Below, piece after piece: positions 32,785 to 45,045 of a DNA stretch of 64,000 bases (its first letter is position 1; the number at the start of each line of letters is the position of its first letter). The notes beneath the pieces were generated by a model. That model searched no databases. It was not told where the DNA came from and saw nothing but the letters and a program-made list of their open reading frames with translations. Origin of the DNA: Nemertoderma westbladi. Lineage: Eukaryota; Xenacoelomorpha; Nemertodermatida; Nemertodermatidae. The translations under genes were made by a program, and so were the position numbers. The DNA lies in assembly GCA_032718475.1 (NCBI GenBank), contig JAUCBJ010008094.1, forward strand, positions 1 to 64,000. Direction: 5' to 3'.

Positions 32785-34574
32785 AGCATTAACACGCACG
32801 CATGTGGTGCATATATATACTAGTATGTGTATGTTAGAGGGTGCAGGCTCCACTGGGTCAATGATACAGCCACGGGTAACTGGCGACCAGGACTACTTCT
32901 GGCACGCCCCCTAGTTGAAATAATTTACTGACATTAAAGATACCATGGAACATAACATAAACTACAGAGCGCTTACTATACGACTAAAGGCCGCACGCAG
33001 AAACATTACGATCTGTTGCTTGCAATACCGCGCAATAAGTGCTAGACCCACGATGGGCTACTCCCATCTATGAAACACACTGTCCAAAACTTTACTTATA
33101 AATAATTATATTTCTCTATGCTTCGAAATATTTATGTCATTACGATATTTTAGTCATACGCATGACAGCCAGACATAATTTTCAGTAGTAATTTGTTATA
33201 TAAACACGTATATAGTCAATACTAAAGGCCTTTAACCCTATTTGGCCCGGGGGGGGGGGGATTCATTTTAGAAATTTTTTGTAATTCATATCTATCTTTG
33301 AGTCAGATTTGTTGGGAAAACCAAGATTTCGTAACTAAAATTTTATGGGCTATCCAAAAGAGCAAATGCCATTTACATGGCTATGTTAGTTTTCGTGCTG
33401 TGGTCCCTTTCTGGCACCCATTTCCAGTATTTTTCGTGCTAAGACATTTCAAAAGTTTTTATGGCTCAAATTTATTTATTTGCGGTATTTAGAGTTTTTT
33501 TGGATGCTGTTCACGATTATAGAACTCAATTATAACATTCGATAAAATTTTCGGTAATTTTGATTGTACCCCCTGGGGCACGACAAAAACAAACATTGCA
33601 AATATGATAATGAAAAATCACCACAAAATTAAATTGATTTTATGACCATATGAGTTTTTGGGATGCTGATCAAGAATATGGCATTGAAATATATCAGATT
33701 ATGGATTAGGGATTTTTGGATATGTGTCAATGCGCGGTACGAAAAATACAAGTAGAACAAATTTTATAATTAAAAATCATTACCAAATCAACCTGATTTT
33801 AAGACATTATGGGTTTTCTGGGACGTTCATCACGAATATGACACTCAAAAATATCGTATAATCCAACCAAATTCGATTTATCGTCCCACCAGACCAGCAC
33901 CCAAAACGATAGTTGCGTTACCACGAATGATTTTTATCGTGATCAGCGACATCGAAAACCAGTATAGCTTCCGAATTATAAAACCAAAAACAAAATTGTT
34001 TAGTTTGACATTTTTTAAGTTGGAGGACTACTTTTCATCCTGGGGACCAAAATAACACCAAAAATTATGTATCGTAATCAGCTACCTCGAAAACCCTTAT
34101 ACTATGAAATTGTAATGTTTGAGCCAAGATCTAAAAAATTTGATAGGGTTAAGAATTTCCTTGAAAATGAAACATTAGAACCTTGAGGTAATGTAAGTAT
34201 TGGTAGTGAGAATTATTTTATGCGACTGTTGAGAACAAAATAATACTTATATTGATCATAATAATTGGTTGTGGTATTTATTTAAATAAGAATGTTTCAC
34301 TGAATGTGAACAATCAATAAACAATCAATCAGTCTCTCACTCACCCAAAATCCGAATACAGTAATTACAAATAAATAATATAATACAAATATAAGGCAAC
34401 AGCATTTAATCACTTTCGAATGTCAGAGATATTGATTTCGCCACCTGACTGTCTATAATAACTATTTATTCTAAACAATTTCTTTCCGAGATATAGAGGA
34501 ATCTGCAGGCTTAAAGGAAGATAAACTGTAACTAAAAATATCATTTGCAGGATATATAGTACCGTCATAATCAA
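32785..34574. repeat. Diverged ~160-180 bp tandem repeats, otherwise non-coding
   Basis: At 33491, about 33650 and about 33808 similar segments recur: GAGTTTTTGGGATGCTGATC, then ATATG, then a poly-A-rich half with CACGACAAAAAC or TACGAAAAATAC. The copies differ widely. A G run of about 13 at 33248-33260 lies just upstream. No gene recognised in 32785-34574. Confidence 0.45.
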
Positions 34575-35411
34575 CAGTAGGCCTACAATACACTGTAGGC
34601 CTACAATACACAGTAGGCCTACAATACACAGAAGGCCTACAATACACAGTATGCCTACAATACACAGTATGCCTACAATACACAGTAGGCCTACAATACA
34701 CAATAGTCCTACAATACACAAACACAGTAGGCCTACAATACACAGTAGGCCTACAATACACAGTAGGCCTACAATACACTATAGGCCTACAATACATAGT
34801 AGGCCTACAATACACAGTAGGCCTACAATACAATGTAGGCCTACAATACACAGTAGGCCTACAATACACAGTAGGCCTACAATACACAGTAGGCCTACAA
34901 TACACAGTAGGCCTACAATACAATGTAGGCCTACAATACACAGTAGGCCTACAATACACAGTAGGCCTACAATACAATGTAGGCCTACAATACACAGTAG
35001 GCCTACAAATACACAGTAGGCCTAAAATACACCGTAGGCCTACAATACACAGTAGGCCTACAATACACATTAGGCCTACCGTATACAGTAGGCCTACAAT
35101 ACACAGTAGGCCTACAATACAATGTAGGCCTACCATACACAGTAGGCCTACAATACACAGTAGGCCTACAATACAATGTAGGCCTAAAATACACATAGGC
35201 CTACAATACACAGTAGGCCTACAAAACAATGTAGGCATACAATACACAGTAGGCCTACAATACACTGTAGGCCTACAATACACAGTAGGCCTACAATACA
35301 CAGAAGGCCTACAATACACTGTACGTCTACAATACACAGTAGGCCTACAATTCACAGTAGACCTACAATACACAGTAGGCCTACAATACACAGTAGGCCT
35401 ACAATACAATA
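34575..35411. repeat. 18-bp minisatellite with a GTAGGCCTAC palindrome, about 46 copies
   Basis: The unit GTAGGCCTACAATACACA is repeated with point variants and a few 1-2 nt indels (for example near 35008 and 35193). Each unit carries the perfect 10-bp palindrome GTAGGCCTAC. Since 18 is a multiple of 3, the minus strand reads as a 312-codon frame of repeated TVYCRP hexapeptides; there is no other sign of coding. Confidence 0.95.
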
Positions 35412-35790
35412 TCGTTACTAGTGTTGGTTCACATGTTAATTCTGAAAAAAATAAATGATGTCGTTATTTTGCAGACAACCATTTAGTAAATTTAAACAAA
35501 TTTTTTAAGTTTCCGTGATGGTTCAAATCACGGTTTTTGGGTAACAATTAGGTTATATTATGCCAAAATTAAACAAAAAAAGCCATCACTGTCAGTTAGA
35601 GAAATATAAGTTTCATATATGATATATACTAATGATTTAGTGAGCTTAAAATTTTTATAATTTAAAACATTAAGGGAAACTAGCAGGTTACAGTGGCGGT
35701 GTTTTGTAACCAAAACAATTAACGAAACTTTATTTCATATGCGACCAATTTGCGCCGTTTAAAGAGCACTTTTTACACTTACCTGTCAAC

Positions 35791-36246
35791 GTGCGCCGCT
35801 ATGTGCGCCGCTATGTGCGCCGCTATGTGCGCCGCTATGTGCGCCGCTATGTGCGCCGATATGTGCGCCGCTATGTGCGCCGCTATGTGCGCCGCTATGT
35901 GCGCCGCTATGTGCGCCGCTATGTGCGCCGTTGTGTGGGCCGCTGTGTGGGCCGTTGTGTGGGCCGTTGTGTGGGCCGCTGTGTGGGCAGCTGTGTGCGC
36001 CGCTGTGTGCGCCGCTGTGTGCGCCGCTGTGTGCGCCGCTGTGTGCGCCGCTGTGTGCGCCGCTGTGTGGGCCGCTGTGTGGGCCGCTGTGTGGGCCGTT
36101 GTGTGGGCCGCTGTGGGGGCCGCTGTGTGCGCCGCTGTATGCGCCGCTGTGTGCGCCGCTGTGTGCGCCACTGTGTGCGCCGCTGTGTGCGCCGCTGTGT
36201 GCAACGCTGTGTGCGCCGTTGTGTGCGCCGCTATGTGCGCCACTAT
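35791..36246. repeat. 12-bp minisatellite, about 38 copies
   Basis: The unit TGTGCGCCGCTA changes in blocks: TATGTGCGCCGC at 35791-35930, GTGTGGGCCGCT at 35931-35990, GTGTGCGCCGCT at 35991-36065, the GGG type again at 36066-36125, then mixed. The 12-bp period leaves several frames open on both strands at once (MCAA, RRYV and AAHT repeats), which shows that these are by-products of the repeat. It is strongly CpG-rich, unlike its neighbours. Confidence 0.95.
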
Positions 36247-36289
36247 CTGAGTTGAGTACAGTACATTATATAATAAATTTAGTCAATTG

Positions 36290-36440
36290 GGCAACAGGAC
36301 ATTGCTTTCGCCGGGAGGACCAGCCAGTGCACAATCTTGTACTTTGGGGAAATTGGGAAAATAAGCATGACTTTTAAGAGGCCTCTTAAAGGACACTGGC
36401 GCAGAAACTCGACTAGCCGGCATAGCATTCTTTATGCCCA
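36290..36440 (+). mobile_element. RTE-like LINE 3'-end scrap
   Basis: ACAGGACATTGCTTTCGCCG, then GGACCAGCCAGTGCACAATC, matches 50536-50580 of the intact LINE. The match continues, with a deletion, through TCTTAAAGGACACTGGC and a GCCGGCATAGCATTCTT tail. About 150 bp survive, directly after the 12-bp array. Confidence 0.85.
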
Positions 36441-37270
36441 CTGCATAACAGCGAGCCAATTGTAGATTGCATTGCGGTGGTACAAAAATATTTTTGTTAA
36501 GGACCCATGAACCTTTTTTTAAAATGGCTGTAAATTAGTGTTAAATGATAATATTGCTATTTTGTCATGGTCAACCACTGTATGGAAGGCCAAATAGCCT
36601 TTATAGTAAAATTTGAAAATGTATAGCCTCCCCCTAGCGGCTGGCGGCGGAATTAAAGATTTCACTAAAATTGCTACTAGTCCCTCAATTTTGGTCCAAA
36701 TTTCTTGAAACAAACTTTTTTGGACTCAGCGTGATCGACTTACAAAAGTTATCTTATAGAATTTTTAATTAGCCATTTTTATTTTTATTAATTAATTTAA
36801 TTAATTAATTATCATATTTTTAATTAAAATTGGCTAATTAGAAAAGATGGTAATATTTATCAAAATTCCATAAGAGAACTTTTAAAGAGCTACCAAACTC
36901 GTTCGAATGAGCCATAAACGAAGAAAATTGGTTAAAAAATGACGGAGGAGTAGTAATTTGAAAATGAAAAATGTCATTCCGAGAAAATGCCCTTCAAAGT
37001 TTAAACCGTCCCACCAAAATTGGCTGTCTGTGTTCTGGTTGGTTAATTATTTCTGGCACGAAGGTTGCATACCAACGAGCTAAAATGTTTATTACGGGGG
37101 TTTTCGGGGTCTCTGATTTCATTTCCGATGTCAGTTTTAATTTTTGGTGGAATCTAGTCTATCTGCCTGTATGTCGGTCTTCTGTCTTTCTTACAATTTG
37201 ACGGACAGACCGTCATACGGAAAAACAGTGATAACTCGAGAACTGAAAGAGGTCTCACTAAGCGGTTTTC
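36441..37270. repeat. Dispersed-repeat-like sequence with an AT-rich palindrome
   Basis: 36738-36884 folds on itself: AGTTATCTTATAGAATTTT pairs with CAAAATTCCATAAGAGAACT, and TTAATTAGCCA with TTGGCTAATTA, around an ATTAATTAA-rich centre. The rest has no coding feature that I recognise. Confidence 0.5.
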
Positions 37271-39660
37271 AGATTTGTATTCCTCATTAAATTCTGCCCC
37301 CCCTTAAGCCAGCATATAATCTCAATCTGCAGCAGCAATGCAGCAGGCCTGTAAAAGCTTTTGCGGGATATAACTGGCCCTTTTGCTTCGCAATCCAGTT
37401 TCCCTTAATGCGCTCAAATACTCTAAAGAAAAACTCCCTAACTCAAATGATGCAAGCTATCGGCTGATTGGCTGATTTGCTGTACGTATGGCCTCTTTGT
37501 TCTGTTCGATCAACCAACCAGAGCAAGGTCAACCAAACAGAGTGATTCATCCTGTGTGTTGGCCAAGGGCTGCAAAAATCCGAATAGTTCGGCATTTAGA
37601 CATTCGTGGAATCTGTGGAATATGGAGCTCTGCCAATGAGAGCTTTTCCTCTTTGTGCTGAAAGCTACCTGCAACAGCTCACAGGGTTCAGTGTGTTGGT
37701 TTTCCTGATGCCATGAACATCGGCTATGAAATTATTCTGTTTTATTCCAACATTAGAACGACTTTAATTATAAGAACACATAACTGTTACCGTACAGCCT
37801 ACGGTACGGTACGTATTGCACATTATTTACTGCTATTTGCTGTTTGTTATTAAATGTATCATTCGTTTGCATATTGTTATTTGGAGAATAACTATAAACG
37901 ATCAGAAACCCCGATCTTCTTGATACACTAAGGTTAGAGAGACCGGCTACATATAGCAATTGCGACTTATATTATCGTGGTTTGTAGTGAATTGAATGCT
38001 ATTTTATAGGCCCTACAAATGTCGGTTGCTATTTTCTTTATATATGATTAAAATCAGTGACTATCGGCAATTCAGTGTGCAGCGGTGTGCAATAGTCTGT
38101 ATGTGCTTGTCCGCGTAACAAAGCATCTCCTAAAGAATGCGCCTTATGTGTAACTTATAATCCATTCGTTGTGTTTAGTGTAAGCCATAGCTCTGTTTAT
38201 ATAGATAGAGCGCCACGTCCTAAAGGGACTGCTAATATTTCCCGAAAGTGAATAATATTTGTCAGAGATTATATATTAACGATCAATCGAATAGTACGGT
38301 AGGCCTGCACCGCAATCAAATTAAAGCATCCGAATCCAGTCTCCCGGGTATATCCAGCGGGTGAATGGTCGCGCATAGACTGGCTTCGGCTAATGTTGGA
38401 TTTATTTGTGTCAAATACTTGTCATAGGCTAAAGTCGATTTATAACCTAGAAGACATATAGATTTGGCGGGTTAAACTGCCAAAGGTCTTAAAAGCGCGA
38501 ACAAGGCCGATTATAGATAGTTAGAGACAGCGCTGCCGTTACCAAATAGAATCCACGAACAAACAACCTGAACTAATAATTTTATAAAGTCAGTAGGTAG
38601 TTTATCTGCATTATGATTTAATTTTTGTATAATTTACTTAGATATTGTTAATATATAATAACCTTCTTATAAAATGATAAATATAAAATATAATAGAGTG
38701 AAGTCATGGAATGCTATAGAGATCTCTATATAGCATTCGATGAGTGTTGTATTATACATAAAAATATATGTCTCTACCACACCAATAAATCTGTAATTTT
38801 TAGCTTGTAATATTCTTTACAAATTTAATTTATAATACTCGCTCTCCGTTAATATTTTTTATTGTCTACCATTTTACCCCGCTTGGGGGTGTATTTATTA
38901 CAATTATAATTATTATACATAAATAAATATATTAATACAAATTAACGCGTTTACATTGACAACAAAAACATTTAATATTTAACGTAATTTGAACGTTAAG
39001 ATTGTAACTGAGTTGTAACTGGCAGTAAATTTGTATTATACTTCTTCTGTTTTGGATACAATTAGCAATATAACATGACAAACCTAACTTGATTTATGTT
39101 ATTCCTCATATACCTCAATGACTCCAATGACTCATCAATGACTCTGTACTGTTTCTACACTATTATACTATCCCTTGGGATACAGAGACAGGAGGTAGAT
39201 TGAGTCACATGTGGATACTGCATGCGTATAATTACTGTACGTTATCTAAAGTATGATACCTCCAGTGACCAGGGCGCGCTCTACATTTCAGAATTACTGT
39301 ATGTGTATAACCCCATGGACCTTGCTGTTGAAAACAAACAGAACACATCCGTGGAGTCAGCTGTGTGTTAATGGTAGAACATTAAAGAATCCCTACACTA
39401 AACCAAGCCAAAAGATAATAATATAATTATAAATTTAAAAGACAGGTGGGGAAACTGGACAAAAATCCCATCTTGGCGAATTAATGTCCCGCCTCAATAT
39501 TAAATTCTCAATTTAGGGAAAGGAGCAGGTTACAGTGTCACGTTATTTTAACCAAAACAATAAACTCAATAGAACAGGTTGCAGTTTTATTTTTGAGAGC
39601 AATCAGCTGTTATTTGCGTCGAATTTCCCCTGGAGAGAGATGAAGTTTTATTACGTCGGA

Positions 39661-39695
<35 letters not shown>

Positions 39696-39872
39696 CCCAA
39701 TTGCATCAATTAATTACTGGTGTATAGGGCATAGGCAGTTACTTAAGCTAATACAATATTTACTAATACTTTACAGTCCCATAAAATGCAAACTATTCTA
39801 TTATATTTATATGTTACGGAATCGTAAACTACCAACTAATTTATTAATTAATACGTATCCGAATCCTAGTAA
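37271..39872. other. Long non-coding stretch, no gene recognised
   Basis: AT-rich. It contains a short palindrome (38709-38738, GAATGCTATAGAGATCTC with its complement), a C-rich run at 39664-39697, and a ~55-bp segment at 39515-39570 (GGAGCAGGTTACAGTG, then AACCAAAACAAT) that resembles 35672-35730. The 115-codon frame over the C run is a poly-proline artefact. Confidence 0.4.
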
Positions 39873-40160
39873 ACCTACCTAAGTCAGTAAGGCCAACCTA
39901 CCTAAGTCAGTAAGGCCTACTTAAGTCAGTAAGGTCTACCTAAGTCAGTAAGGCCTACCTAAGTCAGTAAGGGCTACCTAAGTCAGTAAGGCCTACTTAA
40001 GTCAGTAAGGCCTTCAGTACCTAACTCAGTAAGAACTACTACCTAAGTCAGTAAGACCTACCTACCTAACTAAGTCAGTAAGACCTACCTAAGTCAGTAA
40101 GACCTACCTAAGTCAGTAAGACCTACCTAAGTCAGTAAGACCTACCTAAGCCAGTAACTG
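39873..40160 (+). repeat. 19-bp tandem array, about 14 copies
   Basis: The unit CTAAGTCAGTAAGGCCTAC (later AAGACCTAC) repeats with spacer variation around 40010-40075. Two sequence types (GGCCT, then GACCT) occupy the left and right halves. Confidence 0.93.
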
Positions 40161-42470
40161 AAAACGTATACAGTAGAAACTGCACGGCAACATCCGAACA
40201 CCTGAAGACCAGTCAGTTATATTATGCTTAATATATATTGACTGAATTGTCCAGCTTTCGAAAAATAATTACTTTCAGAATAACACTAGCTATGAATTTG
40301 CACTAATTTTTTCCACTAATTTTTCACAAACTTCGTGTGAGTTACTTGGTTTGGGCTTGTGATCTGTATAGGGTATATTATGTAGGCCATAATATAATAT
40401 AGTATAGTATATAGTATATATAGTGGGGCGAGCGAGGAAAGTAAGCGAGCTTAGCATACAGGTACCTCTAACTCAATCGGTGTGTCTGTTGATCTGTTGC
40501 TCTGTTGATCTGTTGTGTCCAATTTTAAACGTTAATAACTCAGCCAAATCTCGATAAAATATATCCAAAGGTACATATGTACTATGTAGTCTGGCAAAAG
40601 TTTAGAAATTTTCCAAGTTGAATTTGCGTGGGGTCTTCATGCAGCATCTGAGTAACTGTCTTGCAGTTATAATAAATTTATCTATCCAAAAATTATTAGG
40701 CTTGGCATTAGCTGGTTTCTAGGAAACTGCAGGATATATCAAGTGGGTTTGAAATTCAGCAATACCGGTACAATGCGGCAATAATGTGGCCTTGGGAAGT
40801 GTGGTAGGCCTATTTCACTTTCAGCCACTCCAGCATTTCCAGATTGCAGAGTTAAGAGTACGACACCGGTACAATCTGCTGTTGCCGTATGTGGTAGGCC
40901 TAGCTTTCTAGGCTGGTTGTCAGTCAGTCTGTCAGTGTGGTACTGCTACTGCATTATCTGAGTCCTGTAATTGCCTGAGTATGTCTGAATTGCGATATCG
41001 CGACTATTCAGCCATATCTGTACCGGTACGGTACGGTTCTTTACCGCTACCTTAATCTTATTAAACATATGTTTTACAGTACGTGACTGGTACTGTTACA
41101 GTGGTACAGAGTTACCGGTACCGTCTTCAGGTTATTGGCGCCACCCAACCCACCAATCGACTCTGCAACGGCAACCATGCAGCCATGGAAGTTTTGAAAT
41201 TAGGCGGACTTAAGACAGACTGACATATTGTCAGGTTGTACCAGCTGACCTTTATTCCATGTTCCGGTATCCACGACTGCACTAGGTACCCCAACAGCCC
41301 AATACTGCAATGCCCAGCAACGTTTTGTAATTGTACCGGTACTCAAACAACTCGCCATCAAGGCCACCACCTCTGTCTGTCACAGTGTCTTGGCGACCTC
41401 GACTTTTGGTATCGCTACTGCACTAGCGCTACGGGCAAACTGGACTAACCGATGAGCGAGACCCGAGGACTGAAGAATGCATTGAATTTTTTGAGTAGTT
41501 TGACTGTAGACTTCTATGACATCGATGCCAAGCTGCCAATGCCAAAAAAAAAATTAAGTAAAAGTTTGGTTAAATTTTCTTAAATATTTATTTAAATTTC
41601 TTAAGTACCGATTTTGGGATAGAATTGCTCAATTTTAATCTGTATCTAATAACTGAACCTCATCCTGCGCGATGGCCCCACGAACGTGTATAGTATAGTA
41701 TATAGTAGGCCATGGCGAAATTACAGTAAAGTGAACCTACCGAAAATGATACTGCTGATATTAGTGATATTATGACTATATGATACTATGACTGGGACTG
41801 CCGTATACTACAACACAACAAAATGACGTATAGAAATATTAATAAAACTGGGTATTAATTAACTAGTAGACTAGTAGTGTAATACTATTTTACACAGATT
41901 TGTACTAATATTTATAATTGCTAATAATTTATGTATTCCACATTCATGTTCTAAATGAAAATCGACTTAAAGTAAAATAATAACAAAATTGAAAGAAAAA
42001 TATTTTATATTAAATATAAAGTCATTAAGAAACAGTGGAACCGTACCGCCTTTTTCTTTATCTAATATGAAGAAAGATTGAGCTTATTGTAGATGATTAC
42101 AGCTAACTATACATTCAGGCGATGCGATGCAATGTCAACTAGCTAGTAGAGTCGTTCGTTACCCACTCCAGATTCTCGTCTGTATTCTATCCCTCCCTTA
42201 CCAAGCCAATAATATAGATAGTATTTATCACGCATTGCTATTTGGCTGTAAATTATGACGTGAAGATCATCACGTCACATTTTCACAACCTTTTAACATA
42301 TTTTCAACACTTTTTTTTCCAAACAACTCAATGTCGGAGTGATTTGTCCTGTTGTCTGCTATAGGACATTGTAAGATCAGTATGACCTGACCAAGTATCT
42401 TGACCAACATAATACAACAGCACTAATGGATGTTATTCTTTGAAACATTAAGTTAAATATATAATCAAGT
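40161..42470. other. Non-coding stretch, no gene recognised
   Basis: Contains scattered TACCGGTAC/GGTACGGTAC palindromic words (for example 41024-41036 and 41115-41121). Short frames such as 41236-41448 have no recognisable domain. Confidence 0.35.
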
Positions 42471-42493
42471 TTATAAAATGAATCGTCTCTTGA

Positions 42494-42706
42494 TTGCATT
42501 TGCTCGCTATTTATTGTGGATTAGTGTCATGTGTTATACCATCAGTTACAGGAAAACCCAACGGTTGTCGGATAAGATATATCCCCAGGGAAATATTCGC
42601 TGAGAACGGCCTATCAAATTGTTGTTCAGTTGTAAATCCCTCATTAGTATGTGATGGAACAACCGAGTCCTGCATAATAAATATACTTCACTTTTATACT
42701 ACCTAA
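42494..42706 (+). CDS. Small cysteine-rich ORF, possible secreted peptide exon or broken gene
   Basis: The 70-codon frame has a hydrophobic beginning (HLLAIYCGLVSCV) followed by a stretch with six cysteines: C at KPNGC, a CC pair at SNCCSVV, C at SLVCDG and C at TESCI, plus the two in the hydrophobic part. There is no in-frame ATG at its start (TTG at 42494). The nearest ATG (42478) reads MNRLLIAF in another frame and would make a good signal peptide if joined by a 1-nt shift. So this may be a broken gene, an internal exon, or chance. I recognise no family. Confidence 0.25.
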   Translation: MHLLAIYCGLVSCVIPSVTGKPNGCRIRYIPREIFAENGLSNCCSVVNPSLVCDGTTESCIINILHFYTT

Positions 42707-43289
42707 GCGATCTCAGGGATTGTTCATCCTCTCCTCCTTATCAATTACCCCTTGTTTGCTCAAGTAAATAATTGGTACTTCAGGCAAGTTACAGCGATCT
42801 TCCCGTTCAAATTTCGGCCAGTTTCTCGGAAGAAACTGTTTTACTAATCGCTACAAAGTAATTTGTATTTCAAATTTAAAAAAAGTATTACTATATTATA
42901 TAAAATATATATCACGGAAGATACCGCGGCACAGAGGAATAAGTTGTTCGCTCGTAATCTGCACTAAGAGACGCAATATTTTGCAATCGCATTTCTTTTG
43001 TTGAATAATTTTCATGGCAACTTTTTAAGAAAAAAAGCAATGGTTGTCAAATATTTGTACGTTTCGTCCTAAGCAGAATATGAAAATTTGGTGCATAGCA
43101 CCAAAATTTATGAGAAAATTTGAAACAAGATGATCTGACATTAGAAGATCTATATATATATATAAAGATTAGAAGATTAGAAAAATTAGATTAAACTATT
43201 GTCAACATAAAAAGTAATGTTTGAATTAAATTTCAAAGTAATTTCCATGACAACGTTATATACGAATTTTGGAGAAATATGTATTCATT

Positions 43290-44040
43290 GCTGGGGGATT
43301 TGGTCTGGATAATAATTGGGCTTGGCCCTAGCCAAATAAGTTGGCCCAACCCAAAGAAGGGCAACCTAACAACCCGTGGATCTTTTCGCAGAAGTTCAAA
43401 GCTATACAACAGAATTATATTAAACCGCATCAAGGATCCCATTGAGAGACTGTTACGTGGGAACCAAAATGGATGGAGCCTATTCTGGCACTTAGAAGGA
43501 TAATCGAAGAGATATCAACAATGAAAGACAGACATCTGGCTATTATCTTTGTTGACTTCTTTAAGGCCTTCGACTCAGTCACCCGACCACGTATGTTTAG
43601 CATACTGGCAGCATATGGGATTCATGAGGAAATTAGTACAGCTATAAAGATCACTGTGCGATGGTTCCACCACATTTGTATCTACTGCTGATTGTGACGC
43701 AGATCCTTTCGAAGTCTTATGGGAATCCTTCAGGGTGACACACTTGCACCATTCTTATTCGTAGTTGTGGTTGATTATGTTCTACGCATGTTCTTAGACA
43801 ATCTTAATAAAGATGTGGTGATGGTAACACCCCCTACTGGCACAAGAAGTAGAGGAAATCCTGCCAAGTACCTTACTGATCTAGACTTTGCTGATGACTT
43901 AGGGGTACTGTCAGAATCACTGGAGAGAGCCCAAGGCTCCTCTGCTCATTGGAGCAGGTTGCTTATAGTGGTGGTCTTTTTGTTAACTCCAAGAAGACCA
44001 AAATCATGACAGTGAACCTAGACGGCCCTCAAGAAATGTC
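43290..44040 (+). mobile_element. RTE-like LINE fragment, central RT
   Basis: Matches the intact copy from NPKKGNLT (43340) through NRIKDPIERLLRGNQNG, IIFVDFFKAFDSVTR (catalytic Asp, near 43555), ILQGDTLAPF (43722) and LDFADDLGVL (FADD active site, near 43885), to TPRRPKS (about 44005). Three frame changes (about 43470, 43640-43720 and 43940) and truncation at both ends make it inactive. The left junction lies within unrelated AT-rich sequence near 43320. Confidence 0.88.
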
Positions 44041-45045
44041 TGTTCTTGAAATAATCAAATCAAAAAAATGAAATAATGATGAAATGTTATGATCTGAAAT
44101 AATTCTTTGGGTTGAAAATATTTAAATTATTTGATATTAAATAATTAATTTCATTAATTTCGTTACAACATTAATTGATAGCAATAAATTATAAAATATT
44201 TACAAACGACTCGACAATACAGTAAACCGATGTAATACAATAATTATATCGCTTAGAGATACATATTTTTATGCGCAGTAAACATATAACTGCATTTTAT
44301 TTTACGTGAATGTCATTATTAGTATGTTGTAAACAGCTTTAAATACCTTGGGCATCTAATATATCATGTGATTTATCTGACGATTTAGATATCATAGCGC
44401 AAACGTTTTTACGGTAGAGCGAATATGTTACTTAGGAAATTCGGTGCATGTACTTACTATGCACTGGACTATGTGAAAACTACTTAATCCAACTCCCGTA
44501 GGAAATATATTATAAGCAGTCGGTGTTTAATAAACTACGAGTTGCTATAAATAAATAATAATGATGACGCATTTTAAAATATAACTTTATATCAGTGAAT
44601 TGGATGAGATCAATGAATGGTGCAATGCTAGTTAGTTTGCTTATAAGATTGTTACAGGAAATTCAACGTGATGCTTTGTGCAGTTTGCATTTCCGTTTAA
44701 ATAATCTGTTTGTTAAAATATTTTATTAGTTAAGTTTTGTAAGAAACAATTTATTGTAAATAACTTTCATTTTAATTTGTTTCCATTTCCAAGTGATCTT
44801 AATGTTTGAATAAATATAATATTGTTTTGGTGACAATTGCGTGATATTTTAGAGATATTTTCCACAGTCTATCAGTTTTTGCAAGTCAATCAATGGATAA
44901 CTAAATAGTTATAACTGCTTTATTGGTATTGATTCGATCCCTAGATGGGGTATCACTGTTTGGGCGCCGTGCTTAAAATTCTGCAGCCTAGCCCAACAAT
45001 GGCGTTCATCCTTCAGTGGTCGATAAATGGGAACCAAAGAAGCAA
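44041..45045. other. AT-rich stretch, no gene recognised
   Basis: No domain, repeat array or RNA gene could be recognised. Confidence 0.4.

Noticed and set aside
34471-35409. 312-codon minus frame of TVYCRP repeats
   Set aside because: Produced by an 18-bp array; there is no start context, non-repeat domain or constraint on codon positions.
35750-36377. Overlapping frames with Ala/Cys/Arg repeats on both strands
   Set aside because: A 12-bp repeat without stop words opens several frames together; none is favoured.
39535-39882. 115-codon frame with a poly-proline run
   Set aside because: It depends on a C homopolymer and has no domain on either side.
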